This document shows, piece by piece, positions 9,229 through 16,493 of a DNA stretch of 49,003 bases. Origin of the DNA: Methylobacterium sp. WSM2598. Lineage in GTDB: Bacteria > Pseudomonadota > Alphaproteobacteria > Rhizobiales > Beijerinckiaceae. The position numbers were made by a program, and so were the translations under genes. The notes under the pieces are model-generated. The model did not search any database. It was not told the DNA's origin and saw only the letters and a list, made by a program, of their open reading frames with translations. Numbering within the stretch: position 1 is the first letter of the stretch; the number at the start of each line of letters is the position of its first letter. The stretch covers positions 1,121,119 through 1,170,121 of the forward strand of contig NZ_KB900609.1 of NCBI RefSeq assembly GCF_000379105.1, in the 5' to 3' direction.

Positions 9229-9969
9229 GTGACGGGAAAGAGAACGGGCGCGGCGGCCCGGATCGTGCGGCTTCCGCGCGGCAGACCGGCCGCGGCCGGC
9301 GACCGGGGAGCGGCGATCTACGCGGCGCTGCGGCGCGCGATCATCGAGCAGGCGCTCAAGCCCGGCGAGAAGCTGCCCGAGGACGCGATCGGAGCGAGCT
9401 TCGGCGTGAGCCGCACCATCGTGCGCAACGCCCTGCACCAGCTGGCGGCCGAGGGGCTGGTGGAGATGCGCCGCAACCGCGGCGCGCGGGTGGCGCGGCC
9501 CCGCTGGGAGGAGGCGGGGGACATCTTCGACATCCGCCGCGCCCTGGAGCGCCTGGTCATCGCCCGGCTCGCCGGCCGGCTGACGCCCGAGCAGGTGGCG
9601 CGGCTGAAGGAGCATGCCGACCGCGAGGACGCCGCCCGGGGAGGATCCGAGCCGCACTCGGTGCGGCTCGCCACCGAGTTCCACGTGCTGCTCGCCGAGA
9701 TGACCGGGAGCGAGGTGCTGGCGCGCTACGTCGGGGAGGCGGCGTGGCGCTGCGGCCTGACGCTCACCCTCTACAGCCGCCCGCACTCCTCGGAATGCGG
9801 CGTGCACGAGCACCGGGAGATCATCGCGGCGCTCGAGGCGGGCGACGAGGCCCGCGCGGTCGCCGTGATGGACGGGCACCTCTCGGCGGTGGTCTCCCGC
9901 GCCCTGATCGACCCGCCGGGGCGCAGCCGCGACCTGAGCGAGATCCTGCGCCGCTACGCGCAGGAGTGA
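9229..9969 (+). CDS. GntR-family regulator (FadR/FCD subfamily)
   Basis: A 246-residue protein starting at GTG 9229 with GGAG upstream. Residues about 28-95 form a winged helix (AIYAALRRAIIEQALKPGEK, then GASFGVSRTIVRNALHQLAAEG). The rest is an all-helical FCD ligand domain with likely metal His residues (in ATEFHVLLAEM and CGVHEHREII). Such regulators usually repress catabolic operons and release DNA on binding a carboxylate. It is convergent with the amidohydrolase/ABC operon and is its likely regulator. Candidate GTATAC operators lie in the divergent promoter region at 14347 and 14479. The stop codon TGA is also the first triplet of repeat copy B. Confidence 0.88.
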   Translation: MTGKRTGAAARIVRLPRGRPAAAGDRGAAIYAALRRAIIEQALKPGEKLPEDAIGASFGVSRTIVRNALHQLAAEGLVEMRRNRGARVARPRWEEAGDIFDIRRALERLVIARLAGRLTPEQVARLKEHADREDAARGGSEPHSVRLATEFHVLLAEMTGSEVLARYVGEAAWRCGLTLTLYSRPHSSECGVHEHREIIAALEAGDEARAVAVMDGHLSAVVSRALIDPPGRSRDLSEILRRYAQE

Positions 9970-10080
9970 TCCGGGATCCGCTCGATCCAAGCGATCCCGG
10001 ATCGCGAGCCCGCGCGGCGCCTGAGCGACGCCGACATCCGCATGGCCGAAATGGGAGATGGCGAAGCCATCGACCGGATC
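9967..10080 (+). repeat. Dispersed repeat, copy B
   Basis: The first TGA is the stop of the GntR gene. The far end touches the stop codon of the convergent amidohydrolase gene (10079-10081), so the repeat exactly fills the gap between the two. The hairpin arms GATCCGGGATC and GATCCCGGATC are followed by the shared core and the long tail containing GATGGCGAAGCCATC, itself a small palindrome. It probably acts as a bidirectional transcription end. Confidence 0.85.
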
Positions 10081-11554
10081 AGGCGCAGCCGATGCGCCGC
10101 GCGTACCAGGCGCGCAGGGCCCGCTCGTAGCGCGGCCAGGCCCGCAGCAGCGGATCCCGCGGCACGGCGCCGCGGTAGCGCGCCCGCAGCTCGGCCTCGG
10201 CCGCCGGGAGGTCGATCCCGGTCACCCGCCCGTCGGCGACGACGCGGCGGCCCGCCACCACCACGTCGCGGACATAGGCGGCGGTCGCGCGCGCGAAGAC
10301 GAGGTCGAGGGGGTCGACCGGCAGGATCGCGTCCCGGTCGAGGGCGTCGAGGTCGAGCACCATCAGGTCGACCGGCGCGCCCGCCTCCAGCAGGCCGGGG
10401 CCCGGCGCCCCGAGGCTGGCGCGGCCCTCCGCGATCACGGCCGCGAGGAAGCGGCGGCGGTCGTCCGCATCCGCGAAGCCCCAGGGACCATGGACCGCCT
10501 GCACGAGGCGCAGCTCGCGCAGCATGTCGTCGTCCTCGTCGAAGGCGAGGCCGTCGAGGCCGAGGCAGACCCGGCAGCCCTGGGCCCGCGCCTCGCGGAA
10601 GGGGCCGATCCCGGAGCGCAGGTGCAGGTTCGAGCTGAAATTCGTGACGATCGTGGCCCCGGCCTCCGCGATCAGCGCCCGCTCCTCGGCATCGGCATGG
10701 ACGCAGTGGGCGAGGGTCAGGCGCGCCGAGAGGAGGCCGATCTCCTTGAGGAAGCGCACGATCCCCTGGGGGTATTCGCGCCGCGCCCAGTCGCGCTGGG
10801 CGGCGGTTTCGAGGAGGTGCATGTGCACGCGCCGGCCCGTCAGGGCGGAGCGCTCCGCGACGGCTTCGAGGAGCGGCCGGCTGCACCATTGCACCCCCGC
10901 CGGCCCGAACTGGACCGCCACGGTCGGCCCCTCGATCGCCGCCGCGATCGCCTCCGTGAGGGCGACGTACTCCGCCGGGGACGGGGCCGGCCGCAGGAAG
11001 GCCGCCTCGATCGCCGCGCGGGTCCCCGCCGGGAGGTCGTCCAGCACCTCGTCCGAGGCTCCGTAGACGAGGGGATTCCGGTCGCGCACGGCGAGCGCGA
11101 AGGTCATGCGAACGCCGACGTCGTGGGCCGCGCGGGCCACCTCCCGGGCCTCGTCGAGGAGCGGGAGCCGGCCGCTCGGGCGGGTGTAGTGCACCATCAC
11201 GGCGGCGCAGCCGGCCCGCGCCGCCCGGGCGAGGGGTGCCGCCGCGGCGAGGTAGGCGTCCGGCGGGGTCGCCAGGGCCGAGCGCGGCAGCCACGTCTCC
11301 AGGGGCAGGAAGGCCGCGCCGAAGGAGGTCAGGGACAGGGGCCGGGCGTGGTCGTGGGCGTTCACCAGCGCCGGCATCACCAGGCGCCGGCCCGGGACTG
11401 CCGGGCCCCCCTCCCCGCCCGGCCCGACAGCTGCGCCCGGCGCATCCGCCGCGATCGCGGAGATCGCCGCGATCCGGTCGCCCACGATGCGGATCGCCCG
11501 GGCCGGCGCCGCGGCGAGGTCCGGCCCGAGGAGCGCGTCGCCCGCGATCCGCAC
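10079..11554 (-). CDS. Amidohydrolase, ATZ/TRZ (cytosine deaminase/chlorohydrolase-like) family
   Basis: A 491-residue metal-dependent hydrolase. Metal ligands can be followed: the HxH in NAHDHARPLSL, the middle His in HMHLLETAAQ, the His in LAHCVHADAEE and the Asp in LGLDGLAFDEDDD. This subfamily deaminates or dechlorinates N-heterocycles and related amidines in the cytoplasm. It is the last gene of a minus-strand operon with an ABC importer (the solute-binding gene ends six bases upstream), so it probably acts on the imported compound. A second, CodA-like amidohydrolase lies on the divergent side. The substrate is unknown. Confidence 0.85.
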   Translation of the reverse strand: MRIAGDALLGPDLAAAPARAIRIVGDRIAAISAIAADAPGAAVGPGGEGGPAVPGRRLVMPALVNAHDHARPLSLTSFGAAFLPLETWLPRSALATPPDAYLAAAAPLARAARAGCAAVMVHYTRPSGRLPLLDEAREVARAAHDVGVRMTFALAVRDRNPLVYGASDEVLDDLPAGTRAAIEAAFLRPAPSPAEYVALTEAIAAAIEGPTVAVQFGPAGVQWCSRPLLEAVAERSALTGRRVHMHLLETAAQRDWARREYPQGIVRFLKEIGLLSARLTLAHCVHADAEERALIAEAGATIVTNFSSNLHLRSGIGPFREARAQGCRVCLGLDGLAFDEDDDMLRELRLVQAVHGPWGFADADDRRRFLAAVIAEGRASLGAPGPGLLEAGAPVDLMVLDLDALDRDAILPVDPLDLVFARATAAYVRDVVVAGRRVVADGRVTGIDLPAAEAELRARYRGAVPRDPLLRAWPRYERALRAWYARRIGCA

Positions 11555-11560
11555 GGCGCG

Positions 11561-12598
11561 TCACTTCTTCACGTAGTCGAGGCTCCGCTCGGCCCGCGGC
11601 GGCAGGAAGCCGCGGCTGAACACCTCGGCCGGCTCGGGCCGGCGCGGCAGGTCGTAGCCCGCCGCCACCAGGGCGATGGCGCGCGCGAGCCGGTCGTCCT
11701 TGAGGTCGCCGACCCCGATCTCCCTCATCTCGGGCGAGACGATCAGCGTCTCGTAGGAGAATTGCAGCCGGCGCTTCTCGACCGCGGCGTTGACGAGGTT
11801 GTCGAAGGCCACGACGGCCTGCATGCCGAGATCCTGGTCCCGGCCGATCTCCACCACCGCCCGGTTGATCGCCCGCACGAGGCCGGCCACCGCCTTCGGG
11901 TTCTCCTTCAGCAGCTTGCGCGACACCATCACCCCGTTCGAGTACAGATCGAGCCCGTGATCGCCGAACGAGATCCAGTTGAAATCCTTGTCCGGATCCT
12001 GCCGGTTGAGCACGAGGTTGAAGTAGCTCGTGATCGTGAAGACCAGCGCGGCGTCGATCTGGCCCTGGAGCAGCATCGGCTCCTGAAGGTTCGGGGCCAT
12101 GTTGCTGACCTTGATCCTGGCGAGATCGAGGCCGTTGGTCTTGGCGAAGACCGGCAGCATGCGGGTGGTCGGGGTGCCCTGGGCGCCGCCGAGCGTCCGG
12201 CCCTCGAGATCCTTGGGGCCGCGGATGCCGCTCGCCGCCTTCGAGACGATCGCGAAGGGCGGCTGGTTCCACAGCATGTAGACCATCACGGGCGCGTCGG
12301 CCGGGCGGGTCGCCGCGTTCTGGATGATGGCGTTCATGTCGCCGAAGCCGGCATCGTAGGCGCCGCCCATGATGCGGGTCACGGTCGCGCCCGAGCCCTC
12401 GCCCTGATCGATGACGACGCTGAGCCCCTCCTCCTTGAAGTAGCCCTTGTCGCGGGCGAGGAAGAAGGCCGCGTCGCTCCCCTGCGTCTTCCAGCCGAGG
12501 GTGAACTTGATCGTGGTGTCGGCCAGCGCCGTCCCGGCGGCGAGGCACAGGACCAGCGTGGCGGCAAGATACCGGATTGCGGCAAGACGTCGGATCAT
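11561..12598 (-). CDS. ABC transporter substrate-binding protein, NMT1/THI5-like
   Basis: 345 residues with a clear Sec signal peptide (hydrophobic segment LAATLVLCLAAGTALA, cut after ALA near residue 26). The mature part, beginning DTTIKFTLGWKTQGSDAAFF, matches the SsuA/THI5-type periplasmic binding fold that captures pyrimidines, sulfonates, taurine or riboflavin-like compounds. It lies in an operon with a permease and an ATPase (12678-14318) and with an amidohydrolase, which suggests a nitrogen heterocycle as ligand. Confidence 0.9.
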   Translation of the reverse strand: MIRRLAAIRYLAATLVLCLAAGTALADTTIKFTLGWKTQGSDAAFFLARDKGYFKEEGLSVVIDQGEGSGATVTRIMGGAYDAGFGDMNAIIQNAATRPADAPVMVYMLWNQPPFAIVSKAASGIRGPKDLEGRTLGGAQGTPTTRMLPVFAKTNGLDLARIKVSNMAPNLQEPMLLQGQIDAALVFTITSYFNLVLNRQDPDKDFNWISFGDHGLDLYSNGVMVSRKLLKENPKAVAGLVRAINRAVVEIGRDQDLGMQAVVAFDNLVNAAVEKRRLQFSYETLIVSPEMREIGVGDLKDDRLARAIALVAAGYDLPRRPEPAEVFSRGFLPPRAERSLDYVKK

Positions 12599-12677
12599 CG
12601 TCGGCTCTCCCCTCTGGGCGCTCCCCGGCGCCGTGTTGCCGTGGTGGGGCCGGCCGCGGCGCGGCGGCCCGCCCCGC

Positions 12678-13451
12678 TCAGACCGCGATCTCGCGCTTGC
12701 GCGTCGCCCAGCCGGTCACCCGCGCCTCCACCAGCGAGAAGGCGGCGTAGAGGGCGATGCCGAGGCCGGCGAGGATGAACAGGCCCGCGAAGGCGAGCGG
12801 CACGTCGAAATTCGAGGAGGCGGCCATCATCACGTTGCCGATGCCACGGTTCGACGCGACGGTCTCGGACAGGACCGTGCCCACGAAGGCGTAGGTCACC
12901 GCCACCTTCAGGGAGGCGAAGAAGAACGGCATCGTGCGCGGCAGGCCGACGTTCCACAGGATGTCGAGCTTCGAGGCGCCGAGCGCCTTCAGCACGTCCT
13001 CCAGTTCCGGCTCCGTGGTGGCGAGGCCGGTGGCGATGTTCACGACGATCGGGAAGAAGCAGATCACCAGCGAGGTGAGCACCGCCGGGACGGTGCCGGA
13101 GCCGAACCACAGCACGAAGATCGGCACCACCGCGACCTTGGGGATGGACGAGAAGCCGATCAGCAGCGGGTAGGCGGTGTCGTAGGCGAGCCGCGAGACG
13201 CCGATCACCGCCCCGATGACGAGGCCGGTGAGCACGCCGAGGACGAAGCCGAGCATCGTCGTGCCGAGGGTCTGGAGCATGTGCGGCCAGAGCACCGGCG
13301 CGCGGGCGACCAAGGTGGCGAGGATCTGGCTCGGGCGCGGCAGGACGAGATCCGACACGCCGAGGGCAACGCACAGCACCTCCCAGGCGGCGAAGAAGCC
13401 GAGGATCATCAGGAGCGCGAGACCGCGCTGCCGCAGGCGGAGGGCCGGCAT
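12678..13451 (-). CDS. ABC transporter permease (SsuC/ThiX-like)
   Basis: 257 residues with about six membrane segments and the cytoplasmic coupling motif of binding-protein-dependent permeases (ALGASKLDILWNVGLPRT, about residues 160-180). It starts two bases after the ATPase gene ends, so translation is probably coupled. It forms the inner-membrane channel of the THI5-type importer. Confidence 0.9.
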   Translation of the reverse strand: MPALRLRQRGLALLMILGFFAAWEVLCVALGVSDLVLPRPSQILATLVARAPVLWPHMLQTLGTTMLGFVLGVLTGLVIGAVIGVSRLAYDTAYPLLIGFSSIPKVAVVPIFVLWFGSGTVPAVLTSLVICFFPIVVNIATGLATTEPELEDVLKALGASKLDILWNVGLPRTMPFFFASLKVAVTYAFVGTVLSETVASNRGIGNVMMAASSNFDVPLAFAGLFILAGLGIALYAAFSLVEARVTGWATRKREIAV

Positions 13452-13453
13452 GG

Positions 13454-14318
13454 TCAGGGGCTCCCGGCCGGGGCCGCCCGGGCGCTCACGATGAGGTCGC
13501 GCAGGCGGTGGGTGAGGGTGACGAAGCCCGGCTCGTAGGTCATGGCGACGCTGCGCGGGCGCGGGAAGGCCACGGGCGAATCGTCGAGGATCCGGCCCGG
13601 CCGCGCGCTCATCACGCAGATGCGGCTGGCGAGGTAGCCGGCCTCGCGCAGGTCGTGGGTGACGAGGATCACCGTCGGCCGCCGCGCCATCCAGAGGTCC
13701 TGGAGGATGCCCCAGAGCTCCTCGCGGGTGAACTGGTCGAGCGCCCCGAAGGGCTCGTCGAGGAGGAGGAGCCGCGGCTCGTGGACCAGCGCCCGGCACA
13801 GATTGGCGCGCTGGAGCATGCCGCCCGAGAGCTGCCAGGGGTAGCTCCTGGCGAAGTCCTTCAACCCGACCTGGTCGAGGAGGGCGTGGACCCGGTCCCG
13901 GAAGGCGCCGCGGCGCTTGGCGCGGAATTCCGACCGGTACGGCGCGACGATGCGCAGGGGCAGCATCACGTTCCGCTCGATCGTGAGCCAGGGGAGCATC
14001 GTCGGGTTCTGGAAGGCCATGCCGATGCGCAGCGCCTTGGCGCTCGCCTCCCGGCCGCCGACGATCACCGCGCCGGCGCCCGGCCGCATCAGGCCGGCGG
14101 CGAGCCGCAGGATCGTGGACTTGCCGCAGCCCGAGGGGCCGACCAGGGCGACGAACTCGCCCTCGCGGATGTCGAGGCTGGTCGGCGCCAGCGCCGCGAC
14201 CGCGGAGGCCCCCTGCCCGAAGGTGACGGACGCGCCCTCCAGCTCGACCGCCTTGACGCGGCCGGGCGCGAAGGACGTCTCGTCGGGGGGCCGGGGCAGC
14301 GAGGCGGTCGCGTTCATG
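13454..14318 (-). CDS. ABC transporter ATP-binding protein (SsuB/TauB-like)
   Basis: About 287 residues. Walker A is GPSGCGKST, the signature is LSGGMLQRA (a slight change from LSGGQ), Walker B is LLLLDEPFGALD and the switch His is in LVTHDLREA. It powers the importer with the permease that follows. The ATG at 14318 fits the family N-terminus; the frame is open to an ATG at 14398, but that extension has no domain. It is the first gene of the minus-strand operon, and its promoter region is shared with the divergent SnoaL-like gene. Confidence 0.9.
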
Positions 14319-14346
14319 CCGCCGGCAAGGCAGGTTCCGTGCCAGC

Positions 14347-14352
14347 GTATAC
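14347..14352. promoter_or_regulatory. GTATAC palindrome, candidate GntR operator 1
   Basis: GTATAC followed by GAT, about 29 bases upstream of the ATPase start. A second GTATACGAT occurs at 14479 in the same divergent intergenic region. FCD-type GntR regulators bind short palindromes with such central bases, and a GntR gene flanks the operon at 9229. The link is inferred. Confidence 0.4.
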
Positions 14353-14459
14353 GATCGAGGTGCGGCGCAGACCGGTCTCCCGCCGCGCGCGCGGCCAAGC
14401 TTGAGCTTGGAAAGCGGGCGATCCGCTCGCCGAAGCGGCACTTGTGTCAATTTTCGAGC

Positions 14460-14493
14460 ACGATTTGCCGCACAAACGGTATACGATTTGCCG
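14460..14493. promoter_or_regulatory. Direct repeat ACGATTTGCCG x2 with GTATAC, candidate operator 2
   Basis: ACGATTTGCCG occurs at 14460-14470 and 14483-14493, 23 bases apart, and GTATAC (14479-14484) overlaps the second copy. The segment lies about 80-113 bases upstream of the SnoaL-like gene and 140 bases upstream of the divergent ATPase. A 23-base period puts both copies on about the same face of the helix. Confidence 0.45.
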
Positions 14494-14572
14494 GGACAGG
14501 GCCTTACACTCGGCGCCGCCGCGTCGGCCGCGGGCCGGGGCGGCGCGCCGCCGCCCGCTCAGGAGACCCGCC

Positions 14573-14974
14573 ATGCCGACATCCGATCCCGCCGAGGCGG
14601 CCCGCATCGTCGACGCTTTCCTGGAGGCCTCGATGCGCCCCGATCCCGTCGCCGCCGCCGCCTTCATGGCGCCGGACGTGCGCATCGTCTTCACGGGCGG
14701 GCGGGTGTTCGGTCATCCGGGCGAGGCCACCGCCTTCAATGCCGGCCGCTATCGCTGGGTGAAGAAGCGCATCCTGTGCAACGACGTGGTGCCCGGCGAC
14801 GGCGAGACCGTCGTGTACAATCTCGGCACGCTCTACGGCGCGTGGCCGGACGGGCGCCCCTTCGAGGGCAACCGCTACGTCGACCGCTTCGTGGTGCGCG
14901 ACGGGCTCATCGTCAGCCAGGAGGTCTGGAACGACAGCGCCGAGCGCATCCTCGACCCGAGCCTCGGCGCCTGA
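14573..14974 (+). CDS. SnoaL/NTF2-like protein
   Basis: 133 residues, ATG at 14573 with AGGAGA upstream. The pattern (N-terminal helix AARIVDAFLEASMRPDPVAA, MAPDVRIVFTGGRVFGHP, then a run of beta strands ending RFVVRDGLIVSQEVWND) is that of the cone-shaped NTF2/SnoaL fold used by small isomerases, lyases and hydrolases. It is immediately followed by a CodA-like amidohydrolase and is probably cotranscribed, so it may act on the same pathway. The exact reaction is unknown. Confidence 0.75.
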   Translation: MPTSDPAEAARIVDAFLEASMRPDPVAAAAFMAPDVRIVFTGGRVFGHPGEATAFNAGRYRWVKKRILCNDVVPGDGETVVYNLGTLYGAWPDGRPFEGNRYVDRFVVRDGLIVSQEVWNDSAERILDPSLGA

Positions 14975-14979
14975 CCGCC

Positions 14980-16302
14980 ATGGACTTCGATCACCTGTTC
15001 ACCAACGCCCGCCTGCCCGGGCGCGACGGCCTCGTGGACCTCGCGGTGCGGGACGGGCGCTTCGCGGCCGTCGAGCCCGGGCTGCCGCCGAACGGGCCGA
15101 GCGAGGATCTCGGCGGGCGGCTGGTGATCCCGGGCTTCGTCGAGACGCATCTCCACCTCGACAAGGCCTGCCTCCTCGGGCGCTGCGATTGCGGCGCCGG
15201 CAGCGTCGGGGAGGCGATCGCGGCCGTCACGGCGGCCAAGCGCGGCTTCACCGAGGCGGACGTCTACGAGCGGGCGCGCCGGGTGCTGGAGCGCGCCGTC
15301 GCGCAGGGCACCACCCGCATCCGCACCCACGTGGAGGTGGATCCCCGCATCGGGCTGACGAGCTTCCGGGCGCTGAGGCGCCTCAAGGCCGACTACGCCT
15401 GGGCGGTCGATCTCGAACTCTGCGCCTTCCCGCAGGAGGGACTGCTCGACGATCCGGGCTGCGAGGACGTGCTGGTCGCGGCCCTTGAGGAGGGGGCGGA
15501 CCTCGTCGGCGGCGTCCCCTACATCGACCGGGACGCGGACGGCCACGTCGCGCGGATCTTCGCGCTCGCCCGGCGCTTCGACGTCGACATCGACTTCCAC
15601 CTCGACTTCGACCTCGACCCGACCTGGCTGCGCCTCGACGAGGTCTGCCGCTGGGCCGACCGGACCGGCTGGGGCGGGCGCGTCGCCATCGGCCACGCGA
15701 CCAAGCTCTCGGCCCTGCCACCGGAGGCCTTCGGACGGGCGGCGCGGCGCCTCGCCGGGGCGGGCGTCGCCGTCACGGTCCTGCCCGCGACCGACCTGTT
15801 CCTGATGGGGCGCGAGGCCGCCTGCAACGTGCCGCGCGGCGTGGCGGCGGCGCACCGGCTGGCGCGGGCCGGCGTCACCTGCTCGATCGCCACCAACAAC
15901 GTCCTCAACCCGTTCACGCCCTACGGCGACGCCTCGCTGCTGCGGATGGCGAACCTCTACGCCAACGTCGCCCAGGTCTCGTCCGAGCCGGACCTCGCCC
16001 TCTGCCTCGACCTCGTCACCGACCAGGCGGCGCGGCTGATGCGGTGTGCCGATTACGGCCTCGCCCCGGGCCGCCGGGCCGACCTCGTCGTGCTCGACGC
16101 GCGCAGCCCCGCCGAGGCGGTCTGCACCCTGGCTTGGCCGCTCCAGGGCATGAAGAACGGGCGCCGGAGCTTCGCGCGGCCGATGCCGCTCCTGTCGCCG
16201 CCCGGCGAGGCCGCCCGCGCCCCGGGCCCGCTCCTGGGTCCGCCCCTGGGTCCTGCCCTGGGTCCTGCCCTGGGTCCTGCCCTGGGTCCTGCCCTGGGCT
16301 GA
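14980..16302 (+). CDS. CodA-like amidohydrolase (cytosine deaminase family) with a GPAL-repeat tail
   Basis: 440 residues. The ATG at 14980 is five bases after the SnoaL-like stop. Active-site marks: ETHLHLDKACLL (HxH metal ligands followed by DK, typical of CodA), HVEVDP, the His in GHATKLSAL and the Asn/Asp region ATNNVLNPFTPYGDAS. The family deaminates cytosine, isoguanine or related rings, or opens them. The last about 25 residues are four or five GPAL units encoded by a 12-bp tandem repeat, which is not part of the fold. It probably works with the divergent importer. Confidence 0.85.
   Translation: MDFDHLFTNARLPGRDGLVDLAVRDGRFAAVEPGLPPNGPSEDLGGRLVIPGFVETHLHLDKACLLGRCDCGAGSVGEAIAAVTAAKRGFTEADVYERARRVLERAVAQGTTRIRTHVEVDPRIGLTSFRALRRLKADYAWAVDLELCAFPQEGLLDDPGCEDVLVAALEEGADLVGGVPYIDRDADGHVARIFALARRFDVDIDFHLDFDLDPTWLRLDEVCRWADRTGWGGRVAIGHATKLSALPPEAFGRAARRLAGAGVAVTVLPATDLFLMGREAACNVPRGVAAAHRLARAGVTCSIATNNVLNPFTPYGDASLLRMANLYANVAQVSSEPDLALCLDLVTDQAARLMRCADYGLAPGRRADLVVLDARSPAEAVCTLAWPLQGMKNGRRSFARPMPLLSPPGEAARAPGPLLGPPLGPALGPALGPALGPALG
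16231..16301 (+). repeat. 12-bp tandem repeat in the 3' end of the CodA-like gene
   Basis: About six units of CCTGGGTCCTGC-like sequence, the first two slightly diverged and the last four nearly identical, running to the stop codon. In frame it encodes repeated Gly-Pro-Ala-Leu. Slipped-strand copy-number change would lengthen or shorten the tail without shifting the frame, as 12 is divisible by three. Confidence 0.85.
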
Positions 16303-16363
16303 GCCGCGCCCGGCGCACGCCGCCCCGGCCCGCCGCGCGGGCGCGTCGGGGCCCGACGCGCGA

Positions 16364-16379
16364 TGTCGCGAATCCGACA
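16364..16379. promoter_or_regulatory. NifA upstream activator site for nifB
   Basis: TGT-CGCGAATCCG-ACA, an exact TGT-N10-ACA match, about 65 bases upstream of the -24 element of the nifB promoter. This is the standard NifA enhancer pattern. Confidence 0.85.
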
Positions 16380-16429
16380 GGACGAGACATCCGTGTACCC
16401 GCCGCGGATCGTCGATTTTCCAAGTACTA

Positions 16430-16442
16430 CAATGACTTGATG
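16430..16442 (-). promoter_or_regulatory. Possible IHF site in the nifB promoter
   Basis: On the minus strand CATCAAGTCATTG matches the IHF consensus WATCAA-N4-TTR at all but the first base. It lies between the NifA site and the sigma-54 promoter, where IHF bends DNA at nif promoters. Confidence 0.45.
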
Positions 16443-16444
16443 GA

Positions 16445-16459
16445 TGGCACGGCGCTTGC
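16445..16459 (+). promoter_or_regulatory. Sigma-54 promoter for the nifB operon
   Basis: TGGCACGGCGCTTGC is a perfect TGGCACG-N4-TTGC match, 34 bases before the nifB ATG. With the NifA site at 16364 it makes a complete nif promoter. Confidence 0.92.
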
Positions 16460-16493
16460 GGAACCTTCACCGGACTGACGCAGAGGTGAAGAC

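Noticed and set aside
6425..9240. Open frames of 120-550 residues in the gene-poor strip, both strands
   Set aside because: No recognisable domain, no good ribosome binding sites and mutual overlap; only small frames with better starts were kept.
9954..12778. Very long open frames of 864 and 906 residues on both strands
   Set aside because: They overlap the amidohydrolase and binding-protein genes, have Arg/Gly/Pro/Ala-rich low-complexity translations and no domain, as expected by chance in high-GC DNA.
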